Positions 1-11,703 of a DNA stretch of 64,000 nucleotides are shown here, piece by piece. Each line of letters begins with the position of its first letter. The first letter of the stretch is position 1. The stretch is from Lineolata rhizophorae. Lineage: Eukaryota; Ascomycota; Dothideomycetes; Lineolatales; Lineolataceae. The position numbers were made by a program, and so were the translations under genes. Location of the stretch: positions 513,474-577,473 of the forward strand of contig MU001679.1 of the NCBI GenBank assembly GCA_010093515.1. Direction: 5' to 3'. A model generated the notes under the pieces. The model had not been told where the DNA came from, ran no database searches, and saw only the letters and a program-made list of their open reading frames with translations.

Positions 1-879
1 AGCAGAATTGGCACGAGACCGAAGATCAGGCCTCCGACGCCTACAACTCTGTGGCCGACTGGATTTTTGACAGGTAAGGGCGAACTGTACGCAGATTTAC
101 TTTTGAGATCAGCTTCATCTAATGTTTCCCTCTGCAGCTGGACCGAATCCCAACTGAAGGCCTTCCTTGACAAGCATGGCGTCACGCCGGAACAGCCTCG
201 AACTCGCGACAACCTCCTGACCGCCGCCCGCGCGAATTACCATTCCCTCGCGACGAAGCTCGGCGAGACGGCCAGCTACCCGGGCAACTGGCTCTACGAC
301 ACGTGGTCCGACTCGGAGCTCAAGGCCTGGCTCGACGAGCGCGGCTACTCGGTGCCCCAGCCGAGCACCCGCGACAAGGTGATCGCGCACGTGCGCCGCA
401 ACTCGCGCATGGCGAGCCAGCAGCTCGCGGCCGCCTCGGCCGCCATGTCGGCCTCGGCCGCCGCCGCCCAGGAAACCCTCTCCGAGCAGGTCCTCAACGC
501 CTGGTCCGACTCCCAGCTCAAGAAGTTCTGCGACGAGAACGACATCCCGGTGCCGCAGGGTGCCCAGCGTAACGAGCTGCTCGCCCTCGCGCGCAAGCAC
601 CGCGCGCGCCTCACGGGCGACACCGTACCGGATCGGGCTAGCAGCGTCGTTGGCGCGGCGACCTCGTCGGCTGGTAATGAATACGCGCAGGCTACCGAGG
701 GGGCGGGGATGTGGGGTAATGCTCTCGTCAACCAGATGGGCGCCTACGTCGGCTGGGTGCAGGAGAAGCTGGGTTTGGCGCCTACTCCGACGGGTCCGGA
801 GGCTAGCGCGAAGAGCGCTTATGCGAAAGCGAGCAGCAACGTTGCCAATGCCGCCGAGTCGCTGAAGGAGGAGTTGTAA
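1..879 (+). CDS. msc1: Ish1/Msc1-type stress-response protein, 5' partial
   Basis: The gene enters from the left window edge, so its start is missing. Exon 1 runs to 73 (reading frame begins at base 3), an intron spans 74-137 (GTAAGG...TGCAG), and the last exon is 138-879. The join gives DWIFDSWTESQLK, the first of at least three Ish1 repeats; the others read WSDSELKAWLDERG and WSDSQLKKFCDEND. A final partial repeat contains GWVQEKLGL. Ish1 repeats are short helical motifs found in S. pombe Ish1 and yeast Msc1, which sit at the nuclear envelope/ER and respond to stress. The Ala-rich linker between repeats two and three is typical. The family is clear from the repeated W-[ST]-[ED]-S-x-L pattern; the cellular role is inferred from the family only. 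Confidence 0.88.
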   Translation, partial: SRIGTRPKIRPPTPTTLWPTGFLTGKGELYADLLLRSASSNVSLCSWTESQLKAFLDKHGVTPEQPRTRDNLLTAARANYHSLATKLGETASYPGNWLYDTWSDSELKAWLDERGYSVPQPSTRDKVIAHVRRNSRMASQQLAAASAAMSASAAAAQETLSEQVLNAWSDSQLKKFCDENDIPVPQGAQRNELLALARKHRARLTGDTVPDRASSVVGAATSSAGNEYAQATEGAGMWGNALVNQMGAYVGWVQEKLGLAPTPTGPEASAKSAYAKASSNVANAAESLKEEL

Positions 880-2352
880 GTGTTAACCAGCAGGGTTGAC
901 AATCCCGTGGATTATGGACTGGCAGGGTTACTAGGCTTGAGGTGGTGAGTGCGGGGTGCTGTGGTCTCGAAAAGGACATAGGAGAATAATAATCGAGGTT
1001 TAGGCGCGGGCTGAAATAAAAAGGCATCCTTCATTGAGGGACGAGGCCGCTACATCACTATTGTTGTACGATGCGACGATGCTTCCCAAGTTTCTGGTAC
1101 CCGGGCATCAAATGGCGAAGGTATTTGGCGAGCAAGCTCGGGCGACTCGACACCTGTTCTAAGATGGCGTCTATCGCTCCCGAGTACGGTATTTCTGGCT
1201 TGGTCTTGCCCTGTTCGATTAAGTGTTGGTATCAGTTTGAATTTTTGTACGCGTTTGTTAAATCTACGGTGCATGTGACGCTGTTGCCTGGATAGTGATC
1301 CCCGCGACTGTTTCCTATCGTTTATTTGCCACGGAGACAAGGCCTTGTCCTATAGCTAACTTGGAATAAGACTTCAAATGCGGCTTCATATAAGCTCGTT
1401 GGCGGCCTGAAGTGCTCCAATCCAGTGTGGGAATCGGGGTGCTTCGAATATCAACAGGACGCTGTTCAGTAGGCAATCCCAAGGGTTGATGCTCGACTGG
1501 CAGGATGATCCCGAAGCAGTCGCAATGGAGGAATCGAATAGAAGGGGTTCTGAATAAAAGAAGCATAGTCTGTAGCAAGCCAAAAAGCAAACTGGCTTTG
1601 CTGGAGACCTACCAACCTGGCTAGCCCGACCGGGTGCGACTCCCTCCATGCGTGTGGCACAGCGTAGGAGGTGCCTCGTATCTCCCAGGCTGTTGGTGGT
1701 GGCTGAAGGTTTTACGGCGAAGATGCCGTGGGCCCGTGACAGCTAAGGGTTTGACTAGGTACAGACAGCTTTTAAACCGTCCCAAGCTCCGAGATGCATC
1801 TGACCGGATACTAGGGGTGCGATGCTAGTTTCCGATGCTTCAAAAACAGATTAAATATCGAGCTTCGTACTTCATACTTTAACCTTATGGCTTTAATTTG
1901 TTCGCCATCAAGTCTTAAATAATTATAATTGTTCCTGAGTCAGCATGGGGTGTCTGAAGCTAGACTAAAGCCGCAGTGAAAAGGATCTGCAGCAACCTGT
2001 CCTTGATAGCGGCTACACGACTCAGCAACCAATCGGAGCGGAGCCTCAGCATTATACGCCATCCACAACTTCAAACCTGGACACTGTTGAGGAGCACTGG
2101 CGGCACGAATTTCTGAACTTGCTACATACGTGTACAACAATCGTCGAGACATTTAAGCATTCAAAATGACCATTGTCCAAACCCACCACTGTCTTTGCAC
2201 TAAACCAATTCTTCCGAGAGCCGTTGCCAAAATGCTCATATTACCCGGGGTATTCAAAGAGCCAAACCACGCACAAAACTCCTACCCAATCGTACACATT
2301 TTAGTCCACGTATCCGCGCCGGGTAGCCCTAACCCAAGCTACCTTATCTCCA
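880..2352. other. Intergenic region, no gene recognised
   Basis: About 1.5 kb between the 3' ends of the Ish1 gene and the convergent zrg17 gene. Short ORFs are present on both strands, but none has a recognisable domain, a good start context or splice-supported extension. No tRNA-like fold or repeat was seen. Confidence 0.6.
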
Positions 2353-4313
2353 TCAATCCCCCTTTGTACCAGCACCACCAGCACCACTCGTATCAACAGC
2401 CACCTGGGTCGAAACCTCCCATCTAACGCCCCCACTACCCCTGCCGTACCCACCTCCCAACCTATTCCTCACCAAGCTCTCTACCTTCTCCCTCACCCTG
2501 TTCACCACCGCATCCTGATCCCCATCCGCCGTCCCCGCCGCCGCTCCTGCTTTGACCCTGATCTTCAAATTCGCCTGACAAAGGCCATAATGCACCTGCC
2601 AAAACTTTGCCTCCTGGACCTCCACGATGCTCTCATCCCTCCTCACCTCGTCCAACACAGCCTCGACGCCCTTCCCGCCGCCGCCCGCACCGTAGCTCAT
2701 CAGCAGAATCGACGCCAGCCTCGCCCCCAGCCTCCCCCCCAACGCCACCATCGCCGCCGCCATGACGCCCGCCAGCGCCGCGTCCAGCCACGCGTACACC
2801 CCGACCGACAGCAGCGGCAGCAGCAGCAACAGCGCCGAGCACGACAGCGTCAACAGGTGGGACGGGTTGGCGAGCAGCGGCGGCAGCGGCAGCGCGGCCA
2901 GCAGCGCCGAGTCGAGGCGCATCACGCGGCCGACGCGCGCGTGGTTGCGGAGCGCGAGCGCAGACGTGAGCGTGGCGACGATGGCGGCGAGTGCGGCGAG
3001 GTCGACGGAGCCCGGCGAGACGCGGTCGGCGTGCGCGGGGCCGCCGGCGCCGTCGAGCGGGCTGGTCGGGCCCGTGCCCGGGGCGGGGGAGCCGTCGTGC
3101 GCGTGCGTCATGTGCGGCGCGTGGCCGCCGCGGTGCGCGAGCAGGTGGTTGAGGTTGTGCGAGATGATGTCCAGGCCGAGGAAGGCGAGGGCGACGGCCA
3201 TGCCGAGCCCGACGACGACTTCGAGGCGCTCCAACCTTCGCGGGAGAAGCGATGAGGTCAGCTAAGCCTCGCTTTTACGCTCATAATGAGGGGAAAAAAA
3301 AAGAGGAAGGAAAAGTCCTTGTGTTGGTTCTAGAGCACTCACCCAAACGGCCACTGCACGCTGCTCCGCTTCCAAATCTCAAAGTTGCCGCCCACGTCGA
3401 CGATGACACACAAAAAGGCCCCGACCGAGTCGAAGAAGAGCAGCCGGCTCAGCGCCGCCACGGCAAGGGACCCGTGCGCGCCCTGCTGCACCAGCAGCGC
3501 CACCGTCAGGTGGCAGAAGCACCAGGCCGCGCGCAGCGTCTGCTCGCGCGACATGCTGCGCCAACACTCGCGAGCCGTCGGCATGGGTAGAGAGGCGGGG
3601 AGCTGTAGGGGTGCTCGGCCCGGCGGCGGCTCGAGGAAGATCTGGTGCGAGACGCTGCTGTGCTTGTATTTGTGGCCGCGGCGCCGACCGAGATCCTGTG
3701 TGTAAGAAGGGGCTTGTCAACGTTGTTCTCGTTGTCGGAGGAAATGGACAGGAGAGCAAATGTGTGGGCGGTTGCAACGACTGCGGGTAAAAGCCACCTG
3801 AGCGTAACCGTGTTCGCTTCCAGCAAAACAATGTGAAGTGATCCAAGACAGGAGTCAGAATCCGCTCCCGTGGGCAGAACTTACCGACTTGGTCGCCGCC
3901 GATGGCCGCCCCGCGGTATACTGGACTGTTTGAAAGTTGAATGGGTTCGGCGCTCCACCTGCGCTTATCACACTGCCCGCACTCAGCGGCACTGACGGAG
4001 AGCCGCCTGCACCTCCACCTCCATCACTACTCCCTCCAATGCTCATCGGACTATACACGCTCATCGGACTTAGCGGGCTCAGGGGCGACCCTCCTGCTCC
4101 TGCTCCTCCGCCTCCTCCCAGTCGCCCACCTAGGCTGGCCCCGAAACTCCGCGGCGGAAACCCTGCTGACATGGGCGACAGCGCATCTGGGTTGTACTCG
4201 GGTATGGTGATCTCCTGCGGCTTGGCGGTGTCCGCGGCGGCGTTGGCTTGGTCTTCTGGCGGAGGCGTCGGGGTGCGCGGGGGCACGGGGAGCGGCATGT
4301 TGGGGGAGGCCAT
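2353..4313 (-). CDS. zrg17: Cation diffusion facilitator, Zrg17-type zinc transporter
   Basis: Three exons on the minus strand: 4313-3885, 3695-3343 and 3235-2353, with GTAAGT and GTGAGT donors and CAG/AAG acceptors; all phases match. The N-terminal ~140 residues are Pro/Ser/Gly-rich and cytosolic. Across the first junction the protein reads KSDLGRRRGHKYKHSSVSHQ, a signature of fungal Zrg17/Cis4 proteins. Exon 2 holds the first membrane spans (LSRLLFFDSVGAFLCVIVDV) and ends in WPFG; exon 3 continues LERLEVVVGLGMAVALAFLGLDIISHN, then a His-rich loop, more spans and a cytosolic C-terminal domain with FWQVHYGLCQANLKIRV. Zrg17 pairs with Msc2/Cis4 to load zinc into the ER/Golgi. Start chosen at 4313 (MASPNMPLP); an in-frame ATG 33 bases upstream is the alternative. 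Confidence 0.88.
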
Positions 4314-4920
4314 TCCGTTCTTTTTATTGGCTCGGTGTCCCCTCAACTACGGGTGATAGTAGAAGTATCGGACAAGGGATGTGGCGATTTCACGGGTGCG
4401 CATGCGTGCGTGGAGAGGGGAGAGGGGAGCTTGGGGGGTTTGAAGGCGCAAAACCCCCGAAGGCGATTGTTATCTGGTTAGCAAAATTGGTTAGCTCAAG
4501 GGAAATTGAAAAGTTAAGAGAGGATCAGGAGTCTCAACCGTATGTAGAGCATTAAGCAAAATGCATAGCGAAACTTTGTGCTATGTTAATTGCTGCGAAT
4601 GGTGAAGAAGGCAGTTTGTACTGAGCAAGAGGACACACTTGTGGTGATCCCCTGCGCGCCAAGCAAACAAGCCACCCCTTGCCCCACGCAGCTCTACGCG
4701 CTACCACCCACTCTACACCAAACCCGCACTCATCATCCACCGATGGCCCAAACGCTCCTAGCACACCGCTGGGGCGCCCATTGCACGACATAGAGGACTG
4801 CCGCATTAGCCCTCGACATCTCAATTCACGTGTCCTAGCCCACAGCCCCTGCCGAAAGGCTCGGAGCACCGCACAGATGCACCCAGGGTACCGGCACCAC
4901 CAGATGGGACGGTGACAACG
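4314..4920. promoter_or_regulatory. Divergent promoter region between zrg17 and the two-span membrane protein
   Basis: The two flanking genes start at its ends and point away from each other, so this ~600 bp stretch must hold both promoters. No clear TATA box or known operator was recognised. Confidence 0.55.
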
Positions 4921-6732
4921 ATGGAAAACGGGCAGCACCGCGCGGCCCCGACGTCTCCGACGGCGACCACTACCGGTAGTAGCGTCATCCCCCGGCGCCG
5001 CAGTAGCAGCAGCAGCAGCCGCGCGCACAAGCGGACCCTCTCCGGCAGCATCCTAGCGCGTCTACCGTTCTTGCGCACCTCGTTCGACGACGCCGACGCC
5101 GACGCCGCGCAACAGGGAGAGGAAGAAGCCGAAGTAGCAACCGCGGGCGCGGAGCGGTCCCCGGACGAGGCTGGCGGGAACGGCGGGCTGGGCCAGGGTT
5201 CCGGGTCGGGACAATCCCGGTACCAGCACCAGCAGCACCAGCGCCGAGGAGGCGGAGCGAGGCCATCCATGGGTCGGCGCGAGGCCGCCGCAGCGGGCGG
5301 CGCGGGCGGCGGCGCCATGGCCCAGTCGTCCGGACGGTCGAGGAAGGGATCGCTGCGGAAGCGCGCCATGATGAGCTCGACGACGGGCAAGATGATGATG
5401 ATGCAGCGGCGGGACTCTTCTACGGCTTCTACTCCCACTCCTGCTCCCACTTCTGCTTCTCCGGCGAGCGCGAGTGCTGGTGCGTCCGCGCTCCCGGCAG
5501 CGTCGCCTGTTGACGGTGACAGCGATGGCAAGGACGCCGAGGACGACACTGAAGAGGACGACGCCGACGACGATGACCGCACCCCTCGCCGCTTCTCCTA
5601 CGAGCCCGATTCCTCCTCGCCCACAACCAACTCGACCTCTCCTTCCGTCTCCGCCTCGTCATCCTCCCTCTGGCCCCCTTCCCCCGCAACCCTCAAAGCG
5701 CTCACTCTTTCCCCCGGCGCCCTCGCAACCGCCGCCTCCGCCGCCGCCGCATCGAAACCCCGCTCATCGTCTTCATCCTCCTCGTCCTCCTCCGTCGACC
5801 GCATCCCGCACGCCTCGCCCGGCTCCCCCCTGCGTAGTCCCGGTGACGAAGCAGCCGCGCCCTTATATGCCTCGACCGCGACCACCTCGGACGACGACAA
5901 CACCTCGGCCTCGGCGTCCTCGCTCGGCGGCATCGCAAGTGGCCGGGAGAGCGACGGTGCAAGCAAGGACAGCGCGTCCAGCGTAGTCGAGGCGGTAGCG
6001 GCGTCGCCGTCGTCGCCGCCATACTTCCCTCTCCAGGCGCCGTCGGCCATGGGCTCGTCGCTGCAGCGGAGGCGGAGCGCGACCAAGTCGCAGAACGCGA
6101 GCGGCGGCGGCAGCAACGGCGGCGGGTCTGCTGATGCGGGCAAAGGGGGAGGTCAAGGCGCGGCGAGCCCGGAGGGTACGAGTGGCGCGCCGGCGGCCGG
6201 AGCGGGAGGCGCCAAGGCCGCAGGAGCGGGCGCTGCAGGAGCGGGCGCCGCGCGCCCGAGACAGACGTCGCCGCTGGCGCTGCCGCCCGCGGCGGAGGGC
6301 GACGTGCCTCTCCTACCAGGCTCGTCGGCGTCTGCGGCCGCGCGGGCCGCGGCGGCTGCGGCGCACCATTTCAACCACCACCTGCACCACCATCACCACG
6401 CCCACCCGCAGCAGCTCAGCAGCGGCACGGACCAGGACGACGGGTGGGACTACGGCGAGACGGAGTGGTGGGGCTGGGTGGTGCTGGCCGTGACGTGGGT
6501 CGTCTTCGTCGTGGGCATGGGGTCCTGTCTGGGCGTGTGGAGCTGGGCCTGGGACGTGGGCGAGACGCCGTACGCGCCGCCCGAGCTCGAGGACGACGCC
6601 ACGCTGCCGATTGTGGGGTACTACCCGGCGCTCATCGTTATGACGGCTGTCATGGCGTGGGTTTGGGTCGTGGTCGCGTGGGTTGGCATGAAATATTTTC
6701 GGCATGCGAAGGTGGTGGGGGAGGAGGCGTGA
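4921..6732 (+). CDS. Uncharacterised fungal protein with C-terminal two-span membrane domain
   Basis: A single exon of 603 residues, starting at ATG 4921 (the in-frame GTG at 4912 is not a credible start). Roughly residues 1-495 are low-complexity: Ser runs, Asp/Glu runs, Ala/Gly-rich segments and a His-rich stretch (HHLHHHHHAH). The last ~110 residues are quite different: an acidic lead (DQDDGWDYGETEWWGW), a membrane span, the Trp-rich loop GVWSWAWDVGETPYAPPELE, a second span and the end KYFRHAK. I recall this C-terminal block as conserved in Pezizomycotina, but know no function for it. A disordered cytosolic domain anchored by a short hairpin is the inference. Divergent from zrg17. Confidence 0.75.
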   Translation: MENGQHRAAPTSPTATTTGSSVIPRRRSSSSSSRAHKRTLSGSILARLPFLRTSFDDADADAAQQGEEEAEVATAGAERSPDEAGGNGGLGQGSGSGQSRYQHQQHQRRGGGARPSMGRREAAAAGGAGGGAMAQSSGRSRKGSLRKRAMMSSTTGKMMMMQRRDSSTASTPTPAPTSASPASASAGASALPAASPVDGDSDGKDAEDDTEEDDADDDDRTPRRFSYEPDSSSPTTNSTSPSVSASSSSLWPPSPATLKALTLSPGALATAASAAAASKPRSSSSSSSSSSVDRIPHASPGSPLRSPGDEAAAPLYASTATTSDDDNTSASASSLGGIASGRESDGASKDSASSVVEAVAASPSSPPYFPLQAPSAMGSSLQRRRSATKSQNASGGGSNGGGSADAGKGGGQGAASPEGTSGAPAAGAGGAKAAGAGAAGAGAARPRQTSPLALPPAAEGDVPLLPGSSASAAARAAAAAAHHFNHHLHHHHHAHPQQLSSGTDQDDGWDYGETEWWGWVVLAVTWVVFVVGMGSCLGVWSWAWDVGETPYAPPELEDDATLPIVGYYPALIVMTAVMAWVWVVVAWVGMKYFRHAKVVGEEA

Positions 6733-7020
6733 GGGATGCGGGAAGAGAACGGCAAGGAGTTATGCGTTGTGTGTGTATTAGAATTTAATCGAATTGGTGC
6801 GATTTTCGCCTACTTATTACTCCACAGCATAGTCTATATACCCCTCCTGCCCAAATCTATCTAACCGTTAAAAACGCCGTGGATGATGCAGAAATGCAGC
6901 GCGGATAAACATCGCGGGGTAGTTAGGCAGGTATGCAAAAGCCGTCATTTATCATCCATCCAAGCTCCTCATCATCAGCGCACTCTCCCGACCCCCTTTT
7001 CTTCGCAATTATTGTTCCTG

Positions 7021-9009
7021 TTACGCTCGCCCACGTTTGCCGTCGTCCAGCTCTTCTTGGCTCTTCTCAGCCGTCTTGATCTCCAGGCTCTCCGTCGACT
7101 GCAACCGCGAATCTTCTGCACTTCTCAGGCCGGCATCCACGGCCTTTTCGCTACCATCCCTCGCGTCGACCTCCCGCGCGTTCGTCTCCTCCACGACGGC
7201 CTTCTCATCGTATGCAGGCGGCGACGGCGGCGGCGGGAGCTCTTCATCCTTCCTCTCTTCTCCCTTCCAGTTCTCGTCCTGCTTCTCCCCGGCAGCCACA
7301 ACCACCTTCCCATCCGCGGTCTTCTTATCCTTCTTTATGATGCTCCAGCCACCACGCCAGCCGACCCAGCGCGTCTCCCAGGGGCCCCTAGCCGCGCAGC
7401 ACAGCAGCCCCGCGCCGATGAAGCCCACGCTCGCGGAGCCGCTGCCTATCCAGCCGGCCCTGGCGTAGACGTGGTTGCCGACGGCGGTGCCGGTGAGCTG
7501 GCCGCCGAAGGTAGCGACCATGAAGGCGGTGTTGACTCTGTTGCGGCCGCGGGGCTCGACGGAGTAGATGTTGGAGCGGTTGGCGGTCTGGGCGCCCTGG
7601 AGGCCGAAGTCGAGCAGGAAGGCCTGGAGGATGGGCCCGGCGACGGTGAAGCTGCCGAGGTAGGTCCCGAGGCAGATGCCGAGCAGGATGACGGACTCGC
7701 AGACGATGACCGAGAAGAGGGGCACGAAGCGGTCGATGACGAGGCGGGCGTAGAGCGGCGCGCAGAGCATGGCGGCGATGCCGATGAGGGCGAAGAGGCC
7801 GATCACGAGCGACGAGTAGTGGTAGGGGGCCCCCGCGAGCAGGAACGTCAGCGTCGTCCAGAACGACGTGAAGGTGCACGAGGTGAAGAAGGACACCAGG
7901 CAGGCCTGCACCAACACCGCGTGCCGCACCAGCATCTGCAGGATCGAGTACAGCATCCGGAAGTAGTTGAGCCCGGCCGGGTTCGCCGACGGGTAGTCGG
8001 GCATGAAGAGCCACAGCAGCGCCAGGATCAGTGTCTGCATCCCGAACGCGAACCAGTAGATGGCCCGCCACGAGGTGAAGTTGGTCAGCGTCCCGGACAG
8101 CACGCGGGCCACGAGGATGCCGAGCATGAAGCCAGACACCACGATGGACATGGCGCTCGCGCGCCGGTGCGGCGGCGCCAGGTCGCCTACTAAGGGTAGC
8201 ATTAGTTGGGGCGTTACGGTCGTGATGGAAACGATGCAGGAGATGGCGGTGAAGGCGGCGAGATTGTTGGTCACGCAGAGGCCGATCCTGATGGCATGGT
8301 TAGATAAGACAGTTCTTTTTAAGTGTCTATTGTGAGATTTCATTCTTGAATAGATAGACTGATGCCAAAGAAAGCTGAAATAAGTTTAGACACTGATAGT
8401 GGGGCAAAACAGATGGTTAATGTAGAATCAATTGAAAATGGCATGAACCAAGTAAACCCATTCATTTAACAGAATAAAATTAATCGAAGACGAAAGGGCT
8501 AAAGGTACTGAGAGGACTCTCAAAAATTTCGAAACCTACCACATCACAGCAGTAAAGCACACCAACGACAGCACAAACGGCCTCCTCCTGAGCAGATCGC
8601 CCAGCGGGCACACGAACAGCAAGCCGGCCGCGTACCCTGCCTGCTGGGCCGTCGGGATCTGCGCCACCTTCTCATACTCGACGCCGAAGTCGTGCGCGAG
8701 CACGTTGAGGATCGGGTGCGAGTAGTACAGGTTGGCGACGGTGAAGGCGCCGGCGACGGCGAAGAGCAGGTTCAGCGCCAGGTTGAACTTGGGCGGGTGC
8801 GCCGGGTCCCAGCGGCACCGCGGCGGCGTCCAGCGGACCACGTCCCACAGGAGCCGCAGCCATGGCGGGAGGCGTCGCCCCCGCCGCGTGCGGTCGGGCT
8901 TGGTGGTGGTGGCTTCGGTGTCGGAGGCGGGCGGCGAAGGGGACGAGGAAGCTGGTAGTTGTGGCGTTGCGATTGGCGAGGGCCCGGCCTTGTCGTCTGT
9001 GTGCGGCAT
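7021..9009 (-). CDS. Major facilitator superfamily transporter
   Basis: Two exons: 9009-8540 and 8287-7021, joined through a TGG codon (GTAGGT donor, CATCAG acceptor); the 252-base intron is long for this genome. The product has 578 residues. After a ~75-residue disordered start come the first MFS helices (LLFAVAGAFTVANLYYSHPILNVLA) with the loop CPLGDLLRRRP, equivalent to the G-x-x-x-D-R-x-G-R-R loop 2-3 motif. Exon 2 carries helices four to twelve, including TTVTPQLMLPLVGDLAPPHRRA and the central loop. The ~110-residue tail is charged and Pro/Glu-rich. The substrate cannot be told; the helix 1-6 pattern resembles the bacterial-like drug/sugar efflux branch seen in fungi rather than the large DHA2 or sugar-porter groups. 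Confidence 0.85.
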
Positions 9010-10015
9010 GGCCCTTTTTTTTTTTTCTCACTTGGCTTCTTCTGTTTTACTATGTTGTTCCGAGGCGTCCCTACGGCATGTCCTAAACAACAGACAGTGC
9101 GTGTTCAAAGCGGCTAGACGGTTTCAAAGCACCCTGCACGAAGTGGTGGGTTCCAAAGAGTGCGGGATGCAATTGGAGATGATCCACGGATGCGGCCGGT
9201 ATTTGAAGGATTGGAAATATGTATGTGCTGAGGACTTTCAGGCCGCCAGGCCTCGGGGGAAACGAGGGTATCTAAGCGGCGGACTGATCCCCGAGGACGG
9301 GTCCCCTCAACGGATGTGTGTGCCGAGATAGGTCCGCCCTGGACTGCGCTGGGGAATCAAAATCACAGATAGAGTGCGGCTGCGCAGCAGACGCCTTTTC
9401 GGTCGCTCTCGACCATGTTGAGACGCTCAATTGACTTCAGGAACTAGGACTGGATCATCCTTCGTCGACGAGATCACGACTAAGCAAGCCATCGGGAATG
9501 AGTCTCGAACTCTCGTCTGATTGGAAGGGTGCGACTTTAAACTCGTGCACGAACCACGGGACGAAGCCCCGCAGTGCGCGTCACGCTCCCAAGCTCGAGC
9601 CAGGCCCGCAGACAAGCTTCTTGACCGTTCCGCGGTCGACCTTCAGCCTCGGGGTATATGTCGCCAACCAGGAGGCCGCCCTTCCGGCCAAGCACGTGCG
9701 TCTCGAAGGGTCGGAGAGCACGTGATAGAGGCGCCCGTGGTTGAGAGCGGCTCTGCCATGCTGCCGGGTACGCCCCGGATGCCTGCCGCCTGCCAGGTTG
9801 TCGCGTCAGCGTCGCGCATCCCGAGCATCAATCACCACCCATGTCTGAGATCAGCCCGGCTTGAAGAAAGCTGAAATACATCACGACAACGACAACAAAA
9901 CTATTTCGCCTCCTGCTACTGACATATTTAAAGCCCAGGGAAAGCAGCAAAGCATAAATTGCAAGAATAGTTTTCCGCCCCTTCCGCTCCATTCGTTGCG
10001 CAACGCCACCAAAAA
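9010..10015. other. Intergenic region between divergent genes
   Basis: About 1 kb upstream of both the MFS gene and the small membrane protein, so it should contain both promoters. A run of T residues lies just 5' of the MFS start on the plus strand (about 9014-9027). No further gene or repeat seen. Confidence 0.5.
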
Positions 10016-10502
10016 ATGGCCTGGTTTTCCATCCTCCCCGAGAACCTGAGCTTCTTCGAACTCTGGGCCGCCCGCATATTCGTACGTACCTCCTCCTCCT
10101 CCACCACACCCCATCCCTTCCTTCCACCCTTCCAACCAGTCAAGCTCACTCAAACTAACCCCGTCTCCCCCTTCCCCCACGCAGCTATTTCTCGGCCTCC
10201 TCACCATCGCCCCCTGGGTCGCACTCATCATCTACGACTTCCTCCTCTACTGCTGGCGCTCGCTCACCTACGAGCTCCCTGTGTGCGGCGGCCGCGCCCG
10301 CGGCAAGCAGCGACCCCGCGCGCCCAGCCTCACGGAGCGGCCCGGCGGCGAGCGTCGTCGCTTCAGCCTCGCCATGCCCACGTCGCCCGTGTCGGCGAGT
10401 GGATCCGCGCCCGGCGGAAGCGGCGCCGAGTGGATGAGCCTGCGTCAGAGGGATGGCACTGCAGGCGGTGCCGCGGGCTGCGGCGGGGAAGAGGGAACAT
10501 GA
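10016..10502 (+). CDS. Small conserved single-span membrane protein
   Basis: Two exons, 10016-10081 and 10185-10502, phase 0, with a GTACGT donor and CGCAG acceptor; 127 residues. Exon 1 encodes the amphipathic start MAWFSILPENLSFFELWAARIF; exon 2 continues with one membrane span (LFLGLLTIAPWVALIIYDFLLYCW), then RSLTYELPVCGGRARGKQRPRAPS and a basic/Ser-rich tail. The N-terminal ~60 residues match my memory of a widespread but unnamed ascomycete protein. Most of the gene is invisible to a simple ORF search because the intron splits it. Function unknown; topology suggests a short lumenal N-terminus and cytosolic basic tail. Confidence 0.78.
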
Positions 10503-11703
10503 GCCGGCTGGTGGCGAGCGGGAGAGCAATTGGAAAGGGTAGTGGGACGGATCGTCGTCCTTGGGACCGATGTCGGCGCCGCGCTGTGCTGCGAGAGAAT
10601 GAGAAGAGGCGTCATGGAGGCTGAGCAATGGAGAAGGCGGCCGGTTTTTGTGCCGCGGCAAGTCGAGCGAAGGCTGCTACCGCTAGGGCCGGTCGTGGAA
10701 CTGCCTTCTTGCCAGGCTGTCGCGTCGGATTGTACGCATGTTGAGGTGGGGGTTTCATGGCCTCTCCGGAAAGATTGCGTGCGTTGGAATGGCCGTCGAA
10801 GGCCGACGATGCCCATGAGCAGAGCTTCAGAGGGGCTGTAGCAGCTTCCAACGGTTGACCGGAGAACTCCTATCCTAGGCCGAAGAAGAGGAATCCACGC
10901 TTCACATGCCCCTTTCCTATGACGGAACGGCCAGACACCACTCCGACCCCCTCCCTGCCTGCAAAAATGGCTCTGGCGATCCCCCACTAAAGCTCTCGGT
11001 CAAGTGCTCGCGAACCATCCTCCTAGTGCTTCTTTCAAATCCAGCTTCCGGACGCCTTAATCTCAGCTGATATGTGAAGCCGAGACGTGGCACGGATCAT
11101 GATTTTGTTGGCCAGCGTGATACGGCGTTTGGTTCTTCGACGGCTTCGCCCTGTACTACGCTATTTGTCCATACGGCTAGTGTTTGCCATATAGGAGCGG
11201 TTACTCTAGAACAGCGTGTATTCGTATTAATGGTTCGAAGAAAATCCCTTGACCCGCAGTCTTTTCACATGCAACTACTTCACGTAAATTCCTCCTCCTG
11301 GAGCGAATCGAATGGGTCATGAGCGCGCTGCCTGACATGTCAGTCGATTGCCTCTTCGAATCCCAGCACGCCGACATCGCCTCTAAGTACAACGGAAGCT
11401 TTGTTTCCACTTGTCAAGTCGCGGCGCATGATGGCCAACGGAGCCAAACCTCCACCGGATACCCTAGGAACAAAAAATTTTTTCAATGGCAATCGTACAC
11501 GTTCAGTTGCCTTCTCCCAAAAGCGTAATTGCCACTCTTGCGTCCGCGACTGAGATTCCCATTATTCCTTTGTAGGCCAGTGACTTTGTCAACAGTCGTG
11601 GCTATAAGTTGCTCCCCGTCCCCCTCCTGACTACTCACACAACACGCGCGTTCAGAGCTTCCAACTTTGCGCTATACTTTTCTTCCAGCTCTAGACCTCA
11701 ATC
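10503..11703. other. Intergenic region, no gene recognised
   Basis: About 1.2 kb. Several short ORFs on both strands lack domains or splice-supported extensions. The 3' part must hold the promoter of the gene at 11704. Confidence 0.5.

Noticed and set aside
2590-3255. 221-codon plus-strand ORF rich in Arg and Gln
   Set aside because: Antisense shadow of the GC-rich zrg17 exon 3; biased composition and no domain.
9470-9600. Possible tRNA on the minus strand (GAGAGTTCGAGACTC)
   Set aside because: The T-arm-like hairpin lacks a matching acceptor stem, D-arm and anticodon stem, with or without an intron.
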